Shown here: positions 54,822-63,264 of the stretch, piece after piece | How positions within the stretch are numbered: the first letter of the stretch is position 1 | Layout of the letters: the number at the start of each line of letters is the position of its first letter | NCBI RefSeq assembly: GCF_000797465.1 | Contig: NZ_JSWG01000012.1 | Span: forward strand, 248,001 to 312,000 | Direction: 5' to 3' | Length of the DNA stretch: 64,000 nucleotides | Source of the DNA: Psychroserpens jangbogonensis | GTDB lineage: Bacteria > Bacteroidota > Bacteroidia > Flavobacteriales > Flavobacteriaceae | Notes under the pieces: model-generated | What the model saw: only the letters and a program-made list of their open reading frames with translations | Databases searched by the model: none | Told to the model about the DNA's origin: nothing | Translations under genes and position numbers: made by a program

Positions 54822-54829
54822 TACATTTG
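54822..54829 (+). promoter_or_regulatory. -7 box of the kinase/regulator operon
   Basis: TACATTTG lies only four bases before the kinase ATG (54834). The start point would fall on or next to the ATG, so the message may be leaderless or nearly so. Confidence 0.45.
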
Positions 54830-54833
54830 AATC

Positions 54834-56363
54834 ATGAACGATTCGAAATTCAGATACATATTATATATTATCATCGTTGTAATTCTATCTACGATTGCAA
54901 TACAAACCTATTGGAATTACAAAAACTACTTGTCTAGTAAGCAGCAATTAATTTCTGATGTTCAATCAAGTTTAGATAAAGCTGTTGATGATTATTATAC
55001 AGATCTAGCACACCAAACTACTCTTGCTCTAAAATTTGAAGGTAATGCACAACAAGAGGTCTTTAGAAAGAATGGTGTTTTAGAGCAAATAACAAAAACA
55101 ATTGACGAAAGCAAAAACCAGCTAGATGGATTAGATTCAATTAGTATTAGCGAAATAAATGGTGTTACTATACTAAGAGGACTAGATGCCGACTCTCTAA
55201 TGAATCATAAAAACCATAAAAGAAATGTTTGGATTGGTGGAGATTTAGATGATCCGTTTAGGGAATTAAGAAAAAATAATGACAGTACGAACCTCACAAA
55301 TTTTGAAATGCTAACTTCTAAAGTTATGATTTCAATCACAAGTGACACATTAAATCTTAATACTATTGACAGTTTAATCACTAAAGATTTAGGTCTAAAA
55401 AAGATGAATTTTGATTTTAGCTTAGATTATCTAGAGTCTGTTGAAAATAAACTATTTGATAATCGTCAAATCATCAAATATGACAAAGAAGAATTGATAG
55501 ATAAAAATCAACTAAGGGCAGTTTCTAATTCTGCGTTTTTACCGAAAAACAGTGAATTACATATCTATTTTAAAAATATAACATGGCTTGTTTTTAAACG
55601 CATTTTAAGCGGCATGATCATTTCGCTTTTAATTGTTCTTGCAGTTATAAGTTGCTTATTTTATTTGCTAAAGATTATCAAATATCAAAAGCAATTGTCT
55701 GAAGTTAAAAACGATTTAATTAGCAATATTACACACGAGTTTAAAACACCAATTGCTACCATTGGTGTTGCTTTAGAAAGCATTAAGAGTTTTAATGCTA
55801 TTGACGATAAAGAAAAAACAAAAACTTACTTAGATATGTCTAGCACACAATTATCTAAACTAAATACTATGGTTGAGAAACTTCTAGAAACAGCCACACT
55901 AGACAGTGAGAATTTAGAACTTAATAAAGACCGTTATAATATTTCAGAAGTCATAACTACTGTAGTTGAAAAGCATAAAATGCAAAATGACAAATCGATA
56001 ACTTATGATCTCGATGACAACGTATTTATTAATGTAGATGTGTTTCATTTTGAAAATGCTATTAATAATATTATCGATAATGCATTTAAGTATGGAGGCG
56101 ATGAGATTGAGGTTTTGCTAAAAAGTAAATCATCACAAATAGAAATAACAGTTTCAGATACTGGAACATCACTATCAAAAGCGAATAAAGATCGGGTCTT
56201 TGAACAATTTTACCGTGTTCCAAAAGGCAACACACATGATATTAAAGGATTTGGAATAGGATTATATTACACCAAAAAAATCATTGAAAAGCACAGCGGT
56301 ACAATTCAAATTCAACTAGACAAAAATAAAACGACGTTTAAAATCGTCTTGCCATATGCATAA
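54834..56363 (+). CDS. Membrane sensor histidine kinase (RprX-like)
   Basis: A 509-residue kinase. Membrane segments at about 8-25 and 258-280 enclose a periplasmic sensor of about 230 residues. The H box is ISNITHEFKTP with His301; N box NNIIDNAFKYG (411-421); G2 GFGIGLYYTKKI (from 472). In the G1 box the second Gly is Ser (DTGTSL, 442-447). It phosphorylates the regulator that follows with an 8-bp overlap. The divergent GLPGLI operon and the GTTAAC array suggest it monitors the cell envelope. The signal is unknown. Confidence 0.93.
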   Translation: MNDSKFRYILYIIIVVILSTIAIQTYWNYKNYLSSKQQLISDVQSSLDKAVDDYYTDLAHQTTLALKFEGNAQQEVFRKNGVLEQITKTIDESKNQLDGLDSISISEINGVTILRGLDADSLMNHKNHKRNVWIGGDLDDPFRELRKNNDSTNLTNFEMLTSKVMISITSDTLNLNTIDSLITKDLGLKKMNFDFSLDYLESVENKLFDNRQIIKYDKEELIDKNQLRAVSNSAFLPKNSELHIYFKNITWLVFKRILSGMIISLLIVLAVISCLFYLLKIIKYQKQLSEVKNDLISNITHEFKTPIATIGVALESIKSFNAIDDKEKTKTYLDMSSTQLSKLNTMVEKLLETATLDSENLELNKDRYNISEVITTVVEKHKMQNDKSITYDLDDNVFINVDVFHFENAINNIIDNAFKYGGDEIEVLLKSKSSQIEITVSDTGTSLSKANKDRVFEQFYRVPKGNTHDIKGFGIGLYYTKKIIEKHSGTIQIQLDKNKTTFKIVLPYA

Positions 56364-57036
56364 AACAACCATTTTACTTGCTGAAGACGAACCAGCTTTA
56401 GGACAAATTATTAAAGAAAGTTTAGAGACTAGAGACTTTAATGTGTTGTTATGTGATAATGGAGAAAAAGCATTAGAAACCTATCAAACAAAAAGTCCAG
56501 AGCTCCTCGTTCTAGATGTAATGATGCCAAAAAAAGACGGCTTCACTTTAGCTAAAGACATTAGGGCTATTGACGATGCTATTCCCATTATTTTTTTAAC
56601 TGCAAAATCACAAACTCAAGATGTAGTTGAAGGATTCACAATTGGTGGTAATGATTATCTCAAAAAACCGTTCAGTATGGAAGAACTTATTGTTCGAATC
56701 AACAATTTGCTCAACCGAACTAAAGTTCAAAAGACATCAGAAATACTACAGTTAAGCGAATACACTTTTGATTTCCCTAAGCAAATTCTGCAATTTCAAA
56801 AGGAGGAACCTATACAACTCACACATCGTGAAGCACATTTGCTATTTCATTTGGTGAAAAATAAAAATAGTGTTCTTGAACGTTCTTTAATCCTTATTAA
56901 ACTTTGGGGAAGTGATGATTTTTTTAATGCCAGAAGCATGGATGTCTTTATTACCAAGCTTCGTAAAAAGCTAAGCAAAGACAATTCAATTCAAATTTTA
57001 AACGTTAGAGGTTTTGGGTACAAATTAATATGCTAA
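56356..57036 (+). CDS. OmpR-family response regulator (RprY-like)
   Basis: A 226-residue regulator with receiver (residues 1-120; Glu10, Asp11, phospho-Asp54 in LVLDVMMP, Thr in FLTAKS, Lys in YLKKPF) and a C-terminal winged helix (THREAHLLFHLVKNKN, RSMDVFITKLRKKLSKD, NVRGFGYKL). All switch residues are normal. It overlaps the kinase by 8 bp. It is the natural ligand for the GTTAAC boxes at 54769-54794. Confidence 0.94.
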   Translation: MHKTTILLAEDEPALGQIIKESLETRDFNVLLCDNGEKALETYQTKSPELLVLDVMMPKKDGFTLAKDIRAIDDAIPIIFLTAKSQTQDVVEGFTIGGNDYLKKPFSMEELIVRINNLLNRTKVQKTSEILQLSEYTFDFPKQILQFQKEEPIQLTHREAHLLFHLVKNKNSVLERSLILIKLWGSDDFFNARSMDVFITKLRKKLSKDNSIQILNVRGFGYKLIC

Positions 57037-57069
57037 AAGTGGTTTGATTTTTGTACTTTTCAAATCATT

Positions 57070-57852
57070 ATGCGATACTTTATTTACATCTTCTTTTTTC
57101 TTTCAATTTCAACCAATAGTCAGGAAATTATTGATGCTACATTGACAAGTTCTACAGATCTTGAAATAGATCAGATTGTTTCCATAGATAATTTTGAAAC
57201 GTTTTATTACTTACAAAATAACATCCTTTATAAAGAAAGTAAGGATGGTACTTCAATAAATTACAGTAATTATCAATTAGGTGAAATCTCAACAGCCAAC
57301 GCCTTCAATCCTTTAAAAATTAATTTATTTTATCAGGATTTTAATTTGGTTGTTATTCTAGATAATCGACTTGCTGAAATTTTTAAAGTTGATTTCAATA
57401 CTGTCCAACCTTATAAAAATGTGAATTTTGTTTCCACTGGATTTGACAATACGCTTTGGGTATTTAATGTCGATTTTCAGCAGTTAGAATTATACGATTA
57501 CAAAACAAACAAAACACGTTTTTCTGCAGTTCCTGTGCAATCTTTAGTATTAGATTTAGAAAGTGATTACAACTATTGCTGGCTACTTACCGAAAACTAT
57601 TTGTATCAATATAATTATTTTGGAAGTATGATTTCTAAAATTGAAAACACAGGCTTTACCGAATTATCTAAAAGTAATGGGCATCTTATTTTAAAAAAAG
57701 AAGACACTTTATACTTTAAACACAAGAAAAAAGAAGACATCACACCTATAAATCTTCCAAAATTGTTAATAAATCAGTTTTTATTGACCAATGAAACCTT
57801 GTATATTTACGATCTTGAAAAACTCCATAAATACCAACTAAAAACCAATTAG
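57070..57852 (+). CDS. Exported beta-propeller-like protein, unknown function
   Basis: A 260-residue protein with signal peptide ending near STNSQ (residue 18). The mature part is rich in Tyr, Asn and Phe, with repeated short strands ending in Asp/Asn turns (FYYLQNNILYKESKDG, NTLWVFNVDFQQLELYDYKTN, NYLYQYNYFGSMI), which suggests propeller blades. It lies 34 bp after the regulator and 2 bp before the deoxynucleoside kinase. No family recognised. Confidence 0.65.
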   Translation: MRYFIYIFFFLSISTNSQEIIDATLTSSTDLEIDQIVSIDNFETFYYLQNNILYKESKDGTSINYSNYQLGEISTANAFNPLKINLFYQDFNLVVILDNRLAEIFKVDFNTVQPYKNVNFVSTGFDNTLWVFNVDFQQLELYDYKTNKTRFSAVPVQSLVLDLESDYNYCWLLTENYLYQYNYFGSMISKIENTGFTELSKSNGHLILKKEDTLYFKHKKKEDITPINLPKLLINQFLLTNETLYIYDLEKLHKYQLKTN

Positions 57853-57854
57853 AT

Positions 57855-58469
57855 ATGCACGTTGCAGTTGCTGGAAATATAGGTGCTGGTAAAACAACAC
57901 TTACAAAATTACTCGCTAAACATTTCAAATGGGAGCCTCAACTTGAAGATGTTGTGGACAATCCCTATCTCGATGATTTTTACAACCAGATGGAACGATG
58001 GAGTTTTAATCTACAGGTTTATTTCTTAAACAGTAGATTTCGTCAAGTCGCGCAAATTCGTAAGAGCGGTAAAGACATCATTCAAGATAGAACCATTTAT
58101 GAAGATGCGCATATTTTCGCACCTAACTTGCACGCAATGGGCTTAATGACCAATCGCGATTTTGAAAACTATCGTTCGCTTTTTGATTTGATGGAATCTT
58201 TTGTTGAAGGTCCAGATTTATTGATTTATTTACGTAGTTCTATTCCAAATTTAGTGGCTCAAATACATAAAAGGGGACGTGATTATGAAAATACAATTAG
58301 TATTGATTATCTAAGCCGATTAAATGAACGTTACGAAGCTTGGATCACTAAATATGATAAAGGCAACTTATTAATTATTGATGTTGACAATCTTGATTTT
58401 GTTGCAAATCCTGAAGATTTAGGAGATATCATCAACAGAATTGATGCACAAATTAACGGTTTGTTTTAA
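57855..58469 (+). CDS. Deoxynucleoside kinase
   Basis: A 204-residue P-loop kinase: VAGNIGAGKTTL (residues about 5-16), EDVVDNPYLDDFY with the substrate-binding Glu, QDRTIYEDAHIFA with the DR-type catalytic motif, and RGRDYENTISIDYLS lid. It phosphorylates a deoxynucleoside to the monophosphate in the salvage pathway. Which nucleoside cannot be read from the sequence. It is tightly spaced after the 57070 gene. Confidence 0.88.
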   Translation: MHVAVAGNIGAGKTTLTKLLAKHFKWEPQLEDVVDNPYLDDFYNQMERWSFNLQVYFLNSRFRQVAQIRKSGKDIIQDRTIYEDAHIFAPNLHAMGLMTNRDFENYRSLFDLMESFVEGPDLLIYLRSSIPNLVAQIHKRGRDYENTISIDYLSRLNERYEAWITKYDKGNLLIIDVDNLDFVANPEDLGDIINRIDAQINGLF

Positions 58470-58785
58470 AACTCAATTTCCGCTTATTTTCTTTAATTAC
58501 ACTTAAACTTGTTGGTTTCAAAACCATACATAAACTATACGCATACAATATAGTTGGCACTGCGTCTATGTTTTGTCACCCAAACGTTGTAACTTTAGTA
58601 ACAAACTAATTGACAACCGTTACTAGTCTTTTCAGTTCAAACTGAATTTTCTTATACCACCTTTTAATAATTTCTATAATTACTTTGAAAAAGAAACGTA
58701 CGTGTCGTATGAAGTAACTCTCAAAAAATTAATGTAATTCTAAAGCTGTTTAATTAGCTACATTTGATTTAATAACTATTCTTTT
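58470..58785. other. 316-bp intergenic region before the Crp/Fnr gene
   Basis: No gene is seen. It holds a near-perfect palindrome (58631-58646), TACATTTG (58759-58766, a TAnnTTTG box, with start expected near 58773), and ACGTACGT at 58697-58704 region. No terminator hairpin is clear after the kinase gene. Confidence 0.5.
58631..58646. promoter_or_regulatory. Palindrome upstream of the Crp/Fnr gene
   Basis: TTCAGTT and AACTGAA are exact reverse complements around CA. Size and symmetry fit a Crp/Fnr dimer site, so it may serve autoregulation or repression of the cluster. It does not match the TTGAT-N4-ATCAA Fnr consensus. A role is inferred from position only. Confidence 0.4.
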
Positions 58786-59457
58786 TTGAAAGCAATCACT
58801 AAATATTGGTTTTTAGAAGGGTTTAACCTTTTTAAAAAACTTGGAATTCATAATATGATGCGCATTTGTGAAATTCTAGAAATGGATAATTTCAATAAAG
58901 GGGATTTAGTATCACTTAAACATGAAAGTGACAGAAGTGTTTTCTTTTTAAAAAAAGGAAGTGTAAAGATTGTAAACACCGCAAATGACTCAGTAAAATA
59001 TATAGTGAAACGAGGTAATATTTTTGGCGAACTTTCCCTTTATAATAAAGAAGCTGCTAAAGAAGAAATAGCATACGCTTTAGAAGATAGCATAATCTGT
59101 TATATCGAAACTGATCAAATGGAGAAACTTATGGAAAAGCATAAATCTCTTAAAAATGGAGTTCTTAAAATTTATGGACTTCGCATCAAGAAACTCGAAA
59201 GACGATTAAGTGATTTATTATATAAAGACAGTGCAACACGAATAAAAGAATTCATTATTCAATTCATTAAAGAATTTGATGAAGGAAGCAAACCAGATCA
59301 GTTTGTAGCAAAAAACCTTTTATCACATAAAGAGATTGCTAACCTTACGAACACATCAAGACAAACTGTTAGCAATGTCTTAAGCTCAATGCGAAAAAAA
59401 GGGTTGATAGATTACAATACGCAAATCATTTCGTATACAGAAAAGGCAGATATATAA
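58786..59457 (+). CDS. Crp/Fnr family transcriptional regulator
   Basis: A 223-residue protein, read from TTG at 58786 because the extra N terminus (YWFLEGFNLFKKLGIHN) fits the start of a cyclic-nucleotide-type domain; the first ATG (58855) would remove it. Residues about 30-130 form the sensor barrel (FFLKKGSVKIVN, GNIFGELSLYNKEA), then a helical dimer stalk, and a C-terminal helix-turn-helix (HKEIANLTNTSRQTVSNVLSSMRKKGLI). No N-terminal cysteine cluster of the Fnr type is seen. It precedes the redox cluster by 93 bp before the small frame at 59551. Confidence 0.85.
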   Translation: MKAITKYWFLEGFNLFKKLGIHNMMRICEILEMDNFNKGDLVSLKHESDRSVFFLKKGSVKIVNTANDSVKYIVKRGNIFGELSLYNKEAAKEEIAYALEDSIICYIETDQMEKLMEKHKSLKNGVLKIYGLRIKKLERRLSDLLYKDSATRIKEFIIQFIKEFDEGSKPDQFVAKNLLSHKEIANLTNTSRQTVSNVLSSMRKKGLIDYNTQIISYTEKADI

Positions 59458-59550
59458 AAGGCTATAAACACATTGATCGTTGCCATAGTCTAAATTGAAA
59501 GTAATTTTAACATATTTCGACAAAATAAAAACTAACCGATTGACAACAAA

Positions 59551-59670
59551 ATGAAACTAACCAAAACTCTAGGCTCTTTAGACTTTCTTGCTTCTATTTT
59601 AGTTGGGTTAGGTACATGCTTTTTACAATATTCAATCACACTTCACATTAAATCAAAATCAAATACATGA
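59551..59670 (+). CDS. Possible 39-residue membrane peptide coupled to the Rieske fusion gene
   Basis: ATG 59551 to TGA 59668-59670 encodes 39 residues, with a hydrophobic stretch (FLASILVGLGTCFLQY) that could span a membrane and a basic C terminus. Its TGA overlaps the next ATG (ATGA), the spacing used for translational coupling. It may be a real small protein or a leader frame that regulates its neighbour. There is no homology evidence. Confidence 0.4.
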   Translation: MKLTKTLGSLDFLASILVGLGTCFLQYSITLHIKSKSNT

Positions 59671-61280
59671 AAAAACCAATTGTAATTGCTCAAGTAAGTG
59701 AATTAAAAAATAAACAACCAGAACATGCTCTTGTAAATGGATTAGATTTAGTTGTAGTAAAATTTGATAAAGACATATCTGTTCTTTACGGAAGATGCCT
59801 TCATAGAGGTGCTCTAATGTCTGATGGTCATGTCGATGGTCACAATCTAATTTGTGGTGTTCATGGTTGGGATTATAGAGTAGATTCTGGAGTTTCAGAA
59901 TACAATAACAAAGAAGTGCTTCATAAGTTTTCTACTAAAATTGAAGGCGATAATTTAATGGTAGATGCGTTTGAAGTTGATGCCTATGTCGCTAATCACC
60001 CACAACCATTTAATCGTGATGAATATTTAGGTGCATATGCAGATACACATCCAGAAGACACAGAACCTTATACTGGTTATATAAAAGAATTAGCAAAAAA
60101 TGGTTTGAAAAACATTGGTCATCATGGATTTTCAGCATCTATGGGAGTTGATAGAAATACATTACCTAAATGGAATGATATTCAATTTTTACCAGCACAA
60201 TTGGCAACTCGTCCGCTATTAGATCATGAAGCTGTAGCCACTAAAGTTATCATTGGACCAAATGCAAAAAAACCAATGGAATTAGAGATTCCTTTATTTG
60301 TGAGTGACATGAGTTTTGGCGCATTATCACGAGAAGCAAAAATTGCACTAAGTAAAGGCGCAGAACTAGCAGGAACAGGAATTTGTTCAGGCGAAGGAGG
60401 AATGCTTCCAGAAGAACAATCGAGCAATTCAAAATACTTTTATGAATTAGCTTCTGCTCAGTTTGGGTTTTCGTGGGATAAATTAGACCACGTTCAAGCC
60501 TTTCATTTTAAAGGTGGTCAAGGCGCTAAAACTGGAACAGGAGGTCATTTACCAGGAAGCAAAGTAAGTGCGGAAATAGCAAAAGTTCGTGGGTTAAAAG
60601 AAGGTGAAACAGCAATTTCACCAGCAGCAAATCCTAATTTTCATTCGGCTCAAGACTATAAAGATTTTGGAGATAAAGTAAGAGAACGTACAGGTGGAAT
60701 TCCTATCGGATTTAAAATTGCAGCAAGTCATATTGAAAAAGACATTCAGTTTGCTCTCGATTCTGGAGTAGATTACATCATACTTGATGGTCGCGGAGGA
60801 GGAACTGGTTCTGCTCCAACTATTTTAAGAGACCATATTAATGTGCCAACAATTCCAGCTCTAGCAAGAGCTCGACAATATTTGGATAAAGTTGGTGCTT
60901 CAGATATCACACTAGTAATTACTGGAGGCTTGCGTGTTGCTGAAGATTTCGCTAAAGCAATGATGCTTGGAGCAGATGCCATCGCAGTTTCTAATTCAGC
61001 TTTGCAAGCTATTGGATGTTTGGGAATGCGTGCTTGTGGCACAAATAATTGTCCTGTTGGAATTGCAACTCAAAAAGAATCTTTACGTAGTAGATTAATT
61101 ATAGAATCATCAGCGAAACAATTACATAATTATTTTGATGCAACTAACGACCTCATTAAGGTTGTAGCAAGGTCTTGTGGCTATGATGATATCACAAAGT
61201 TTAATCATAATGACTTATCTACATTTGATACAGACATGCATAAACTTACAGGGATTAACTACGCTGGAATTAAATTATAA
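59667..61280 (+). CDS. Rieske domain fused to glutamate-synthase-like FMN domain
   Basis: A 537-residue fusion. The N-terminal Rieske [2Fe-2S] site is CLHRG (Cys44, His46) and CGVHGW (Cys63, His66). Residues about 130-530 match the FMN-binding domain of glutamate synthase (FVSDMSFGALSREAKIALSKGA, GEGGM, GGQGAKTGTGGHLPG, GGGTGSAPT), with a Cys cluster (CLGMRACGTNNCPVG, near 451-463) for an [3Fe-4S] centre. There is no amidotransferase domain. An FMN/iron-sulfur redox role with an unknown partner is likely; the Rieske domain would carry electrons in or out. The cluster context is unusual. Confidence 0.85.
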   Translation: MKKPIVIAQVSELKNKQPEHALVNGLDLVVVKFDKDISVLYGRCLHRGALMSDGHVDGHNLICGVHGWDYRVDSGVSEYNNKEVLHKFSTKIEGDNLMVDAFEVDAYVANHPQPFNRDEYLGAYADTHPEDTEPYTGYIKELAKNGLKNIGHHGFSASMGVDRNTLPKWNDIQFLPAQLATRPLLDHEAVATKVIIGPNAKKPMELEIPLFVSDMSFGALSREAKIALSKGAELAGTGICSGEGGMLPEEQSSNSKYFYELASAQFGFSWDKLDHVQAFHFKGGQGAKTGTGGHLPGSKVSAEIAKVRGLKEGETAISPAANPNFHSAQDYKDFGDKVRERTGGIPIGFKIAASHIEKDIQFALDSGVDYIILDGRGGGTGSAPTILRDHINVPTIPALARARQYLDKVGASDITLVITGGLRVAEDFAKAMMLGADAIAVSNSALQAIGCLGMRACGTNNCPVGIATQKESLRSRLIIESSAKQLHNYFDATNDLIKVVARSCGYDDITKFNHNDLSTFDTDMHKLTGINYAGIKL

Positions 61281-61283
61281 GTG

Positions 61284-62030
61284 ATGAAAAAAACCATGCA
61301 CATAGCTGCTCAGTACCTAGCAACTGCAGCCATTAGTTTTATTGACCACAAAGACGATGATAGTCATACAAATTTGGGCTGGAGAAACCATACACTCGAA
61401 ACACATAAATTCCCTAATGGTGACACACTTGGTTTAAATTATGAGACCTTTTCTCTAGAATGGACACATCACAATGGTAACAAAGAATACCATATACTAA
61501 ATGAAACTACTCATTTAGAGGTTGTTGATTGGATCTCTGAAACAAGTAAAAATAACGGCATAAATAAAACATACAATTACAGTTTACATTATGACCTTCC
61601 ATATGATGAGATTACAAATACAATACGTTTTAAATTAACTAATCAAAAGGACCTTAATGTATTAATATCAAATAGAGATTTAGCACAAAATGTTATTTCT
61701 AGTGTATTAAAATCTAACAACTATAAATCGCTAATTAGGATTTGGCCTCATCATTTTGATACAGGAGCATTTATTAATATCAACCAAACGCTTTCTATTG
61801 GTTTAGGTATGTCTATTCCAGATTCATTAATTGATGACTTTTATTTTTATATAAGTGGCTATAACGGCCAAGACCCCATAGACATAGAATTATCAAACAG
61901 TATAAATAAAGAAACGTATTACAATAATGGTTGGCAAGGTTTTGCTAACTCTATAAGTGAGCTTGAAGAGCATGCGGCAATTGATTTTTGCCAAATTGCT
62001 ATTAATACATATCTAAATTCAATAAAATAA
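61284..62030 (+). CDS. Protein of unknown function in the Rieske cluster
   Basis: A 248-residue protein; GTG 61281 and ATG 61284 follow the stop of the Rieske fusion directly. No signal peptide or membrane segment. It reads as a mixed alpha/beta protein rich in His/Asn/Thr ([61 protein letters not shown]). The conserved-looking HHFDTGA and WQGF could be a metal or substrate site. I recognise no family. It overlaps the antiporter by one base (TAATG). Confidence 0.7.
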   Translation: MKKTMHIAAQYLATAAISFIDHKDDDSHTNLGWRNHTLETHKFPNGDTLGLNYETFSLEWTHHNGNKEYHILNETTHLEVVDWISETSKNNGINKTYNYSLHYDLPYDEITNTIRFKLTNQKDLNVLISNRDLAQNVISSVLKSNNYKSLIRIWPHHFDTGAFININQTLSIGLGMSIPDSLIDDFYFYISGYNGQDPIDIELSNSINKETYYNNGWQGFANSISELEEHAAIDFCQIAINTYLNSIK

Positions 62031-63259
62031 TGTTCGAAATATTTGTTGGTATTATTGCCCTTGCAGCTTTTTTAAGCTATTTAAATGCAAAGTTTTTAAA
62101 GCTACCAGAAACAATAGGCGTTATGATTCTTTCAATACTTGTATCACTATTGTTTGCAGCTAGTTATTTTATCAATCAAACTTATTTTGATCAAGTTACA
62201 GACTTTGCAAGAAGCATAGATTTTAAAACTATCTTATTCGATTTCTTATTAGGCATTCTACTTTTTGCTGGTGCTATTCACGTTAATTTAAAAGGATTAT
62301 TAAAAGAAAAATTTACTGTCTTTATCTATGCTACGTTTGGTGTTGTTGTATCAACGTTTATTATAGGTACGGCATTTTACTATGTCGCATCACTTATTGG
62401 ACTAAACATAAATTATCTATATAGCCTGGTCTTTGGTGCTTTAATTTCACCTACAGATCCTGTTGCTGTATTGGCATTACTGAAAAAAGCTGGTGCTCCA
62501 AAACATATGGAAATTAAAATTGTTGGAGAATCACTATTCAATGATGGCGTTGGTATTGTCGTATTTTTGTCGGTCCTCTCCATAGCTACAATGGCGCATG
62601 AGTTTGATTTCTCACATATTACTTCCGAATTTGGTAAAGAAGCAGGAGGAGGATTTTTAATGGGAATCGTTTTAGGGCATTTAGGAAAAAAATGTATTGT
62701 AAGCGTCAACAAACAATCGGTCATAGCAGTGCATATTTCTTTAGCCATTGTATTGGGTGGTTATGTGCTATCTAATATGCTTCACATATCAGGAGCAATT
62801 GCAATGGTTGTTGCTGGACTTATCATTGGTAACAGTTTACATGCTAAAGTTATTTCTGCAGATTTAAAAACCCACATGAATATCTTCTGGAAAGTATTAG
62901 ACGAAATATTTAATGCCGTTTTATTTGTGCTGATTGGTATTGTAATGATCACCTTAGACTTTAACATTTATCATTTAATATTGGGAATTGTTTCTATTGT
63001 ACTGGTCCTTCTAGCTAGGTTCATTTCCATTAAATTATCGAATTTGTTCCTTAAAAAATCACATCGAGTAAATAAAAATGAAGCTTTAATATTAACTTGG
63101 GCTGGACTACGTGGTGGAATTTCTATCGCACTTGCACTATCACTACCTGAAGGTGAAGTAAAAGACATTATAGTCTATGCAACCTACGTAGTTGTGGTAT
63201 TCTCAATTATTGCCCAAGGTCTAAGTATTGAAAAACTAGTTTCAAAACTATTAAAATAG
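62030..63259 (+). CDS. CPA1-type Na+(K+)/H+ antiporter
   Basis: A 409-residue protein with about 12 membrane segments and the CPA1 ion-site motifs [11 protein letters not shown] (Asp), [14 protein letters not shown] (Asn-Asp, the NhaP-type pair) and a conserved Arg near the end ([16 protein letters not shown]). It exchanges cations and protons across the inner membrane. It lies between the unknown protein and the second Rieske fusion with very tight spacing, so the antiport may be linked with the redox enzymes. Confidence 0.9.
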   Translation: MFEIFVGIIALAAFLSYLNAKFLKLPETIGVMILSILVSLLFAASYFINQTYFDQVTDFARSIDFKTILFDFLLGILLFAGAIHVNLKGLLKEKFTVFIYATFGVVVSTFIIGTAFYYVASLIGLNINYLYSLVFGALISPTDPVAVLALLKKAGAPKHMEIKIVGESLFNDGVGIVVFLSVLSIATMAHEFDFSHITSEFGKEAGGGFLMGIVLGHLGKKCIVSVNKQSVIAVHISLAIVLGGYVLSNMLHISGAIAMVVAGLIIGNSLHAKVISADLKTHMNIFWKVLDEIFNAVLFVLIGIVMITLDFNIYHLILGIVSIVLVLLARFISIKLSNLFLKKSHRVNKNEALILTWAGLRGGISIALALSLPEGEVKDIIVYATYVVVVFSIIAQGLSIEKLVSKLLK

Positions 63260-63264
63260 AACTA

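Noticed and set aside
60224-60432. Minus-strand frames inside the Rieske-FMN gene
   Set aside because: They are antisense to a well-supported coding sequence and have no start context or family features.
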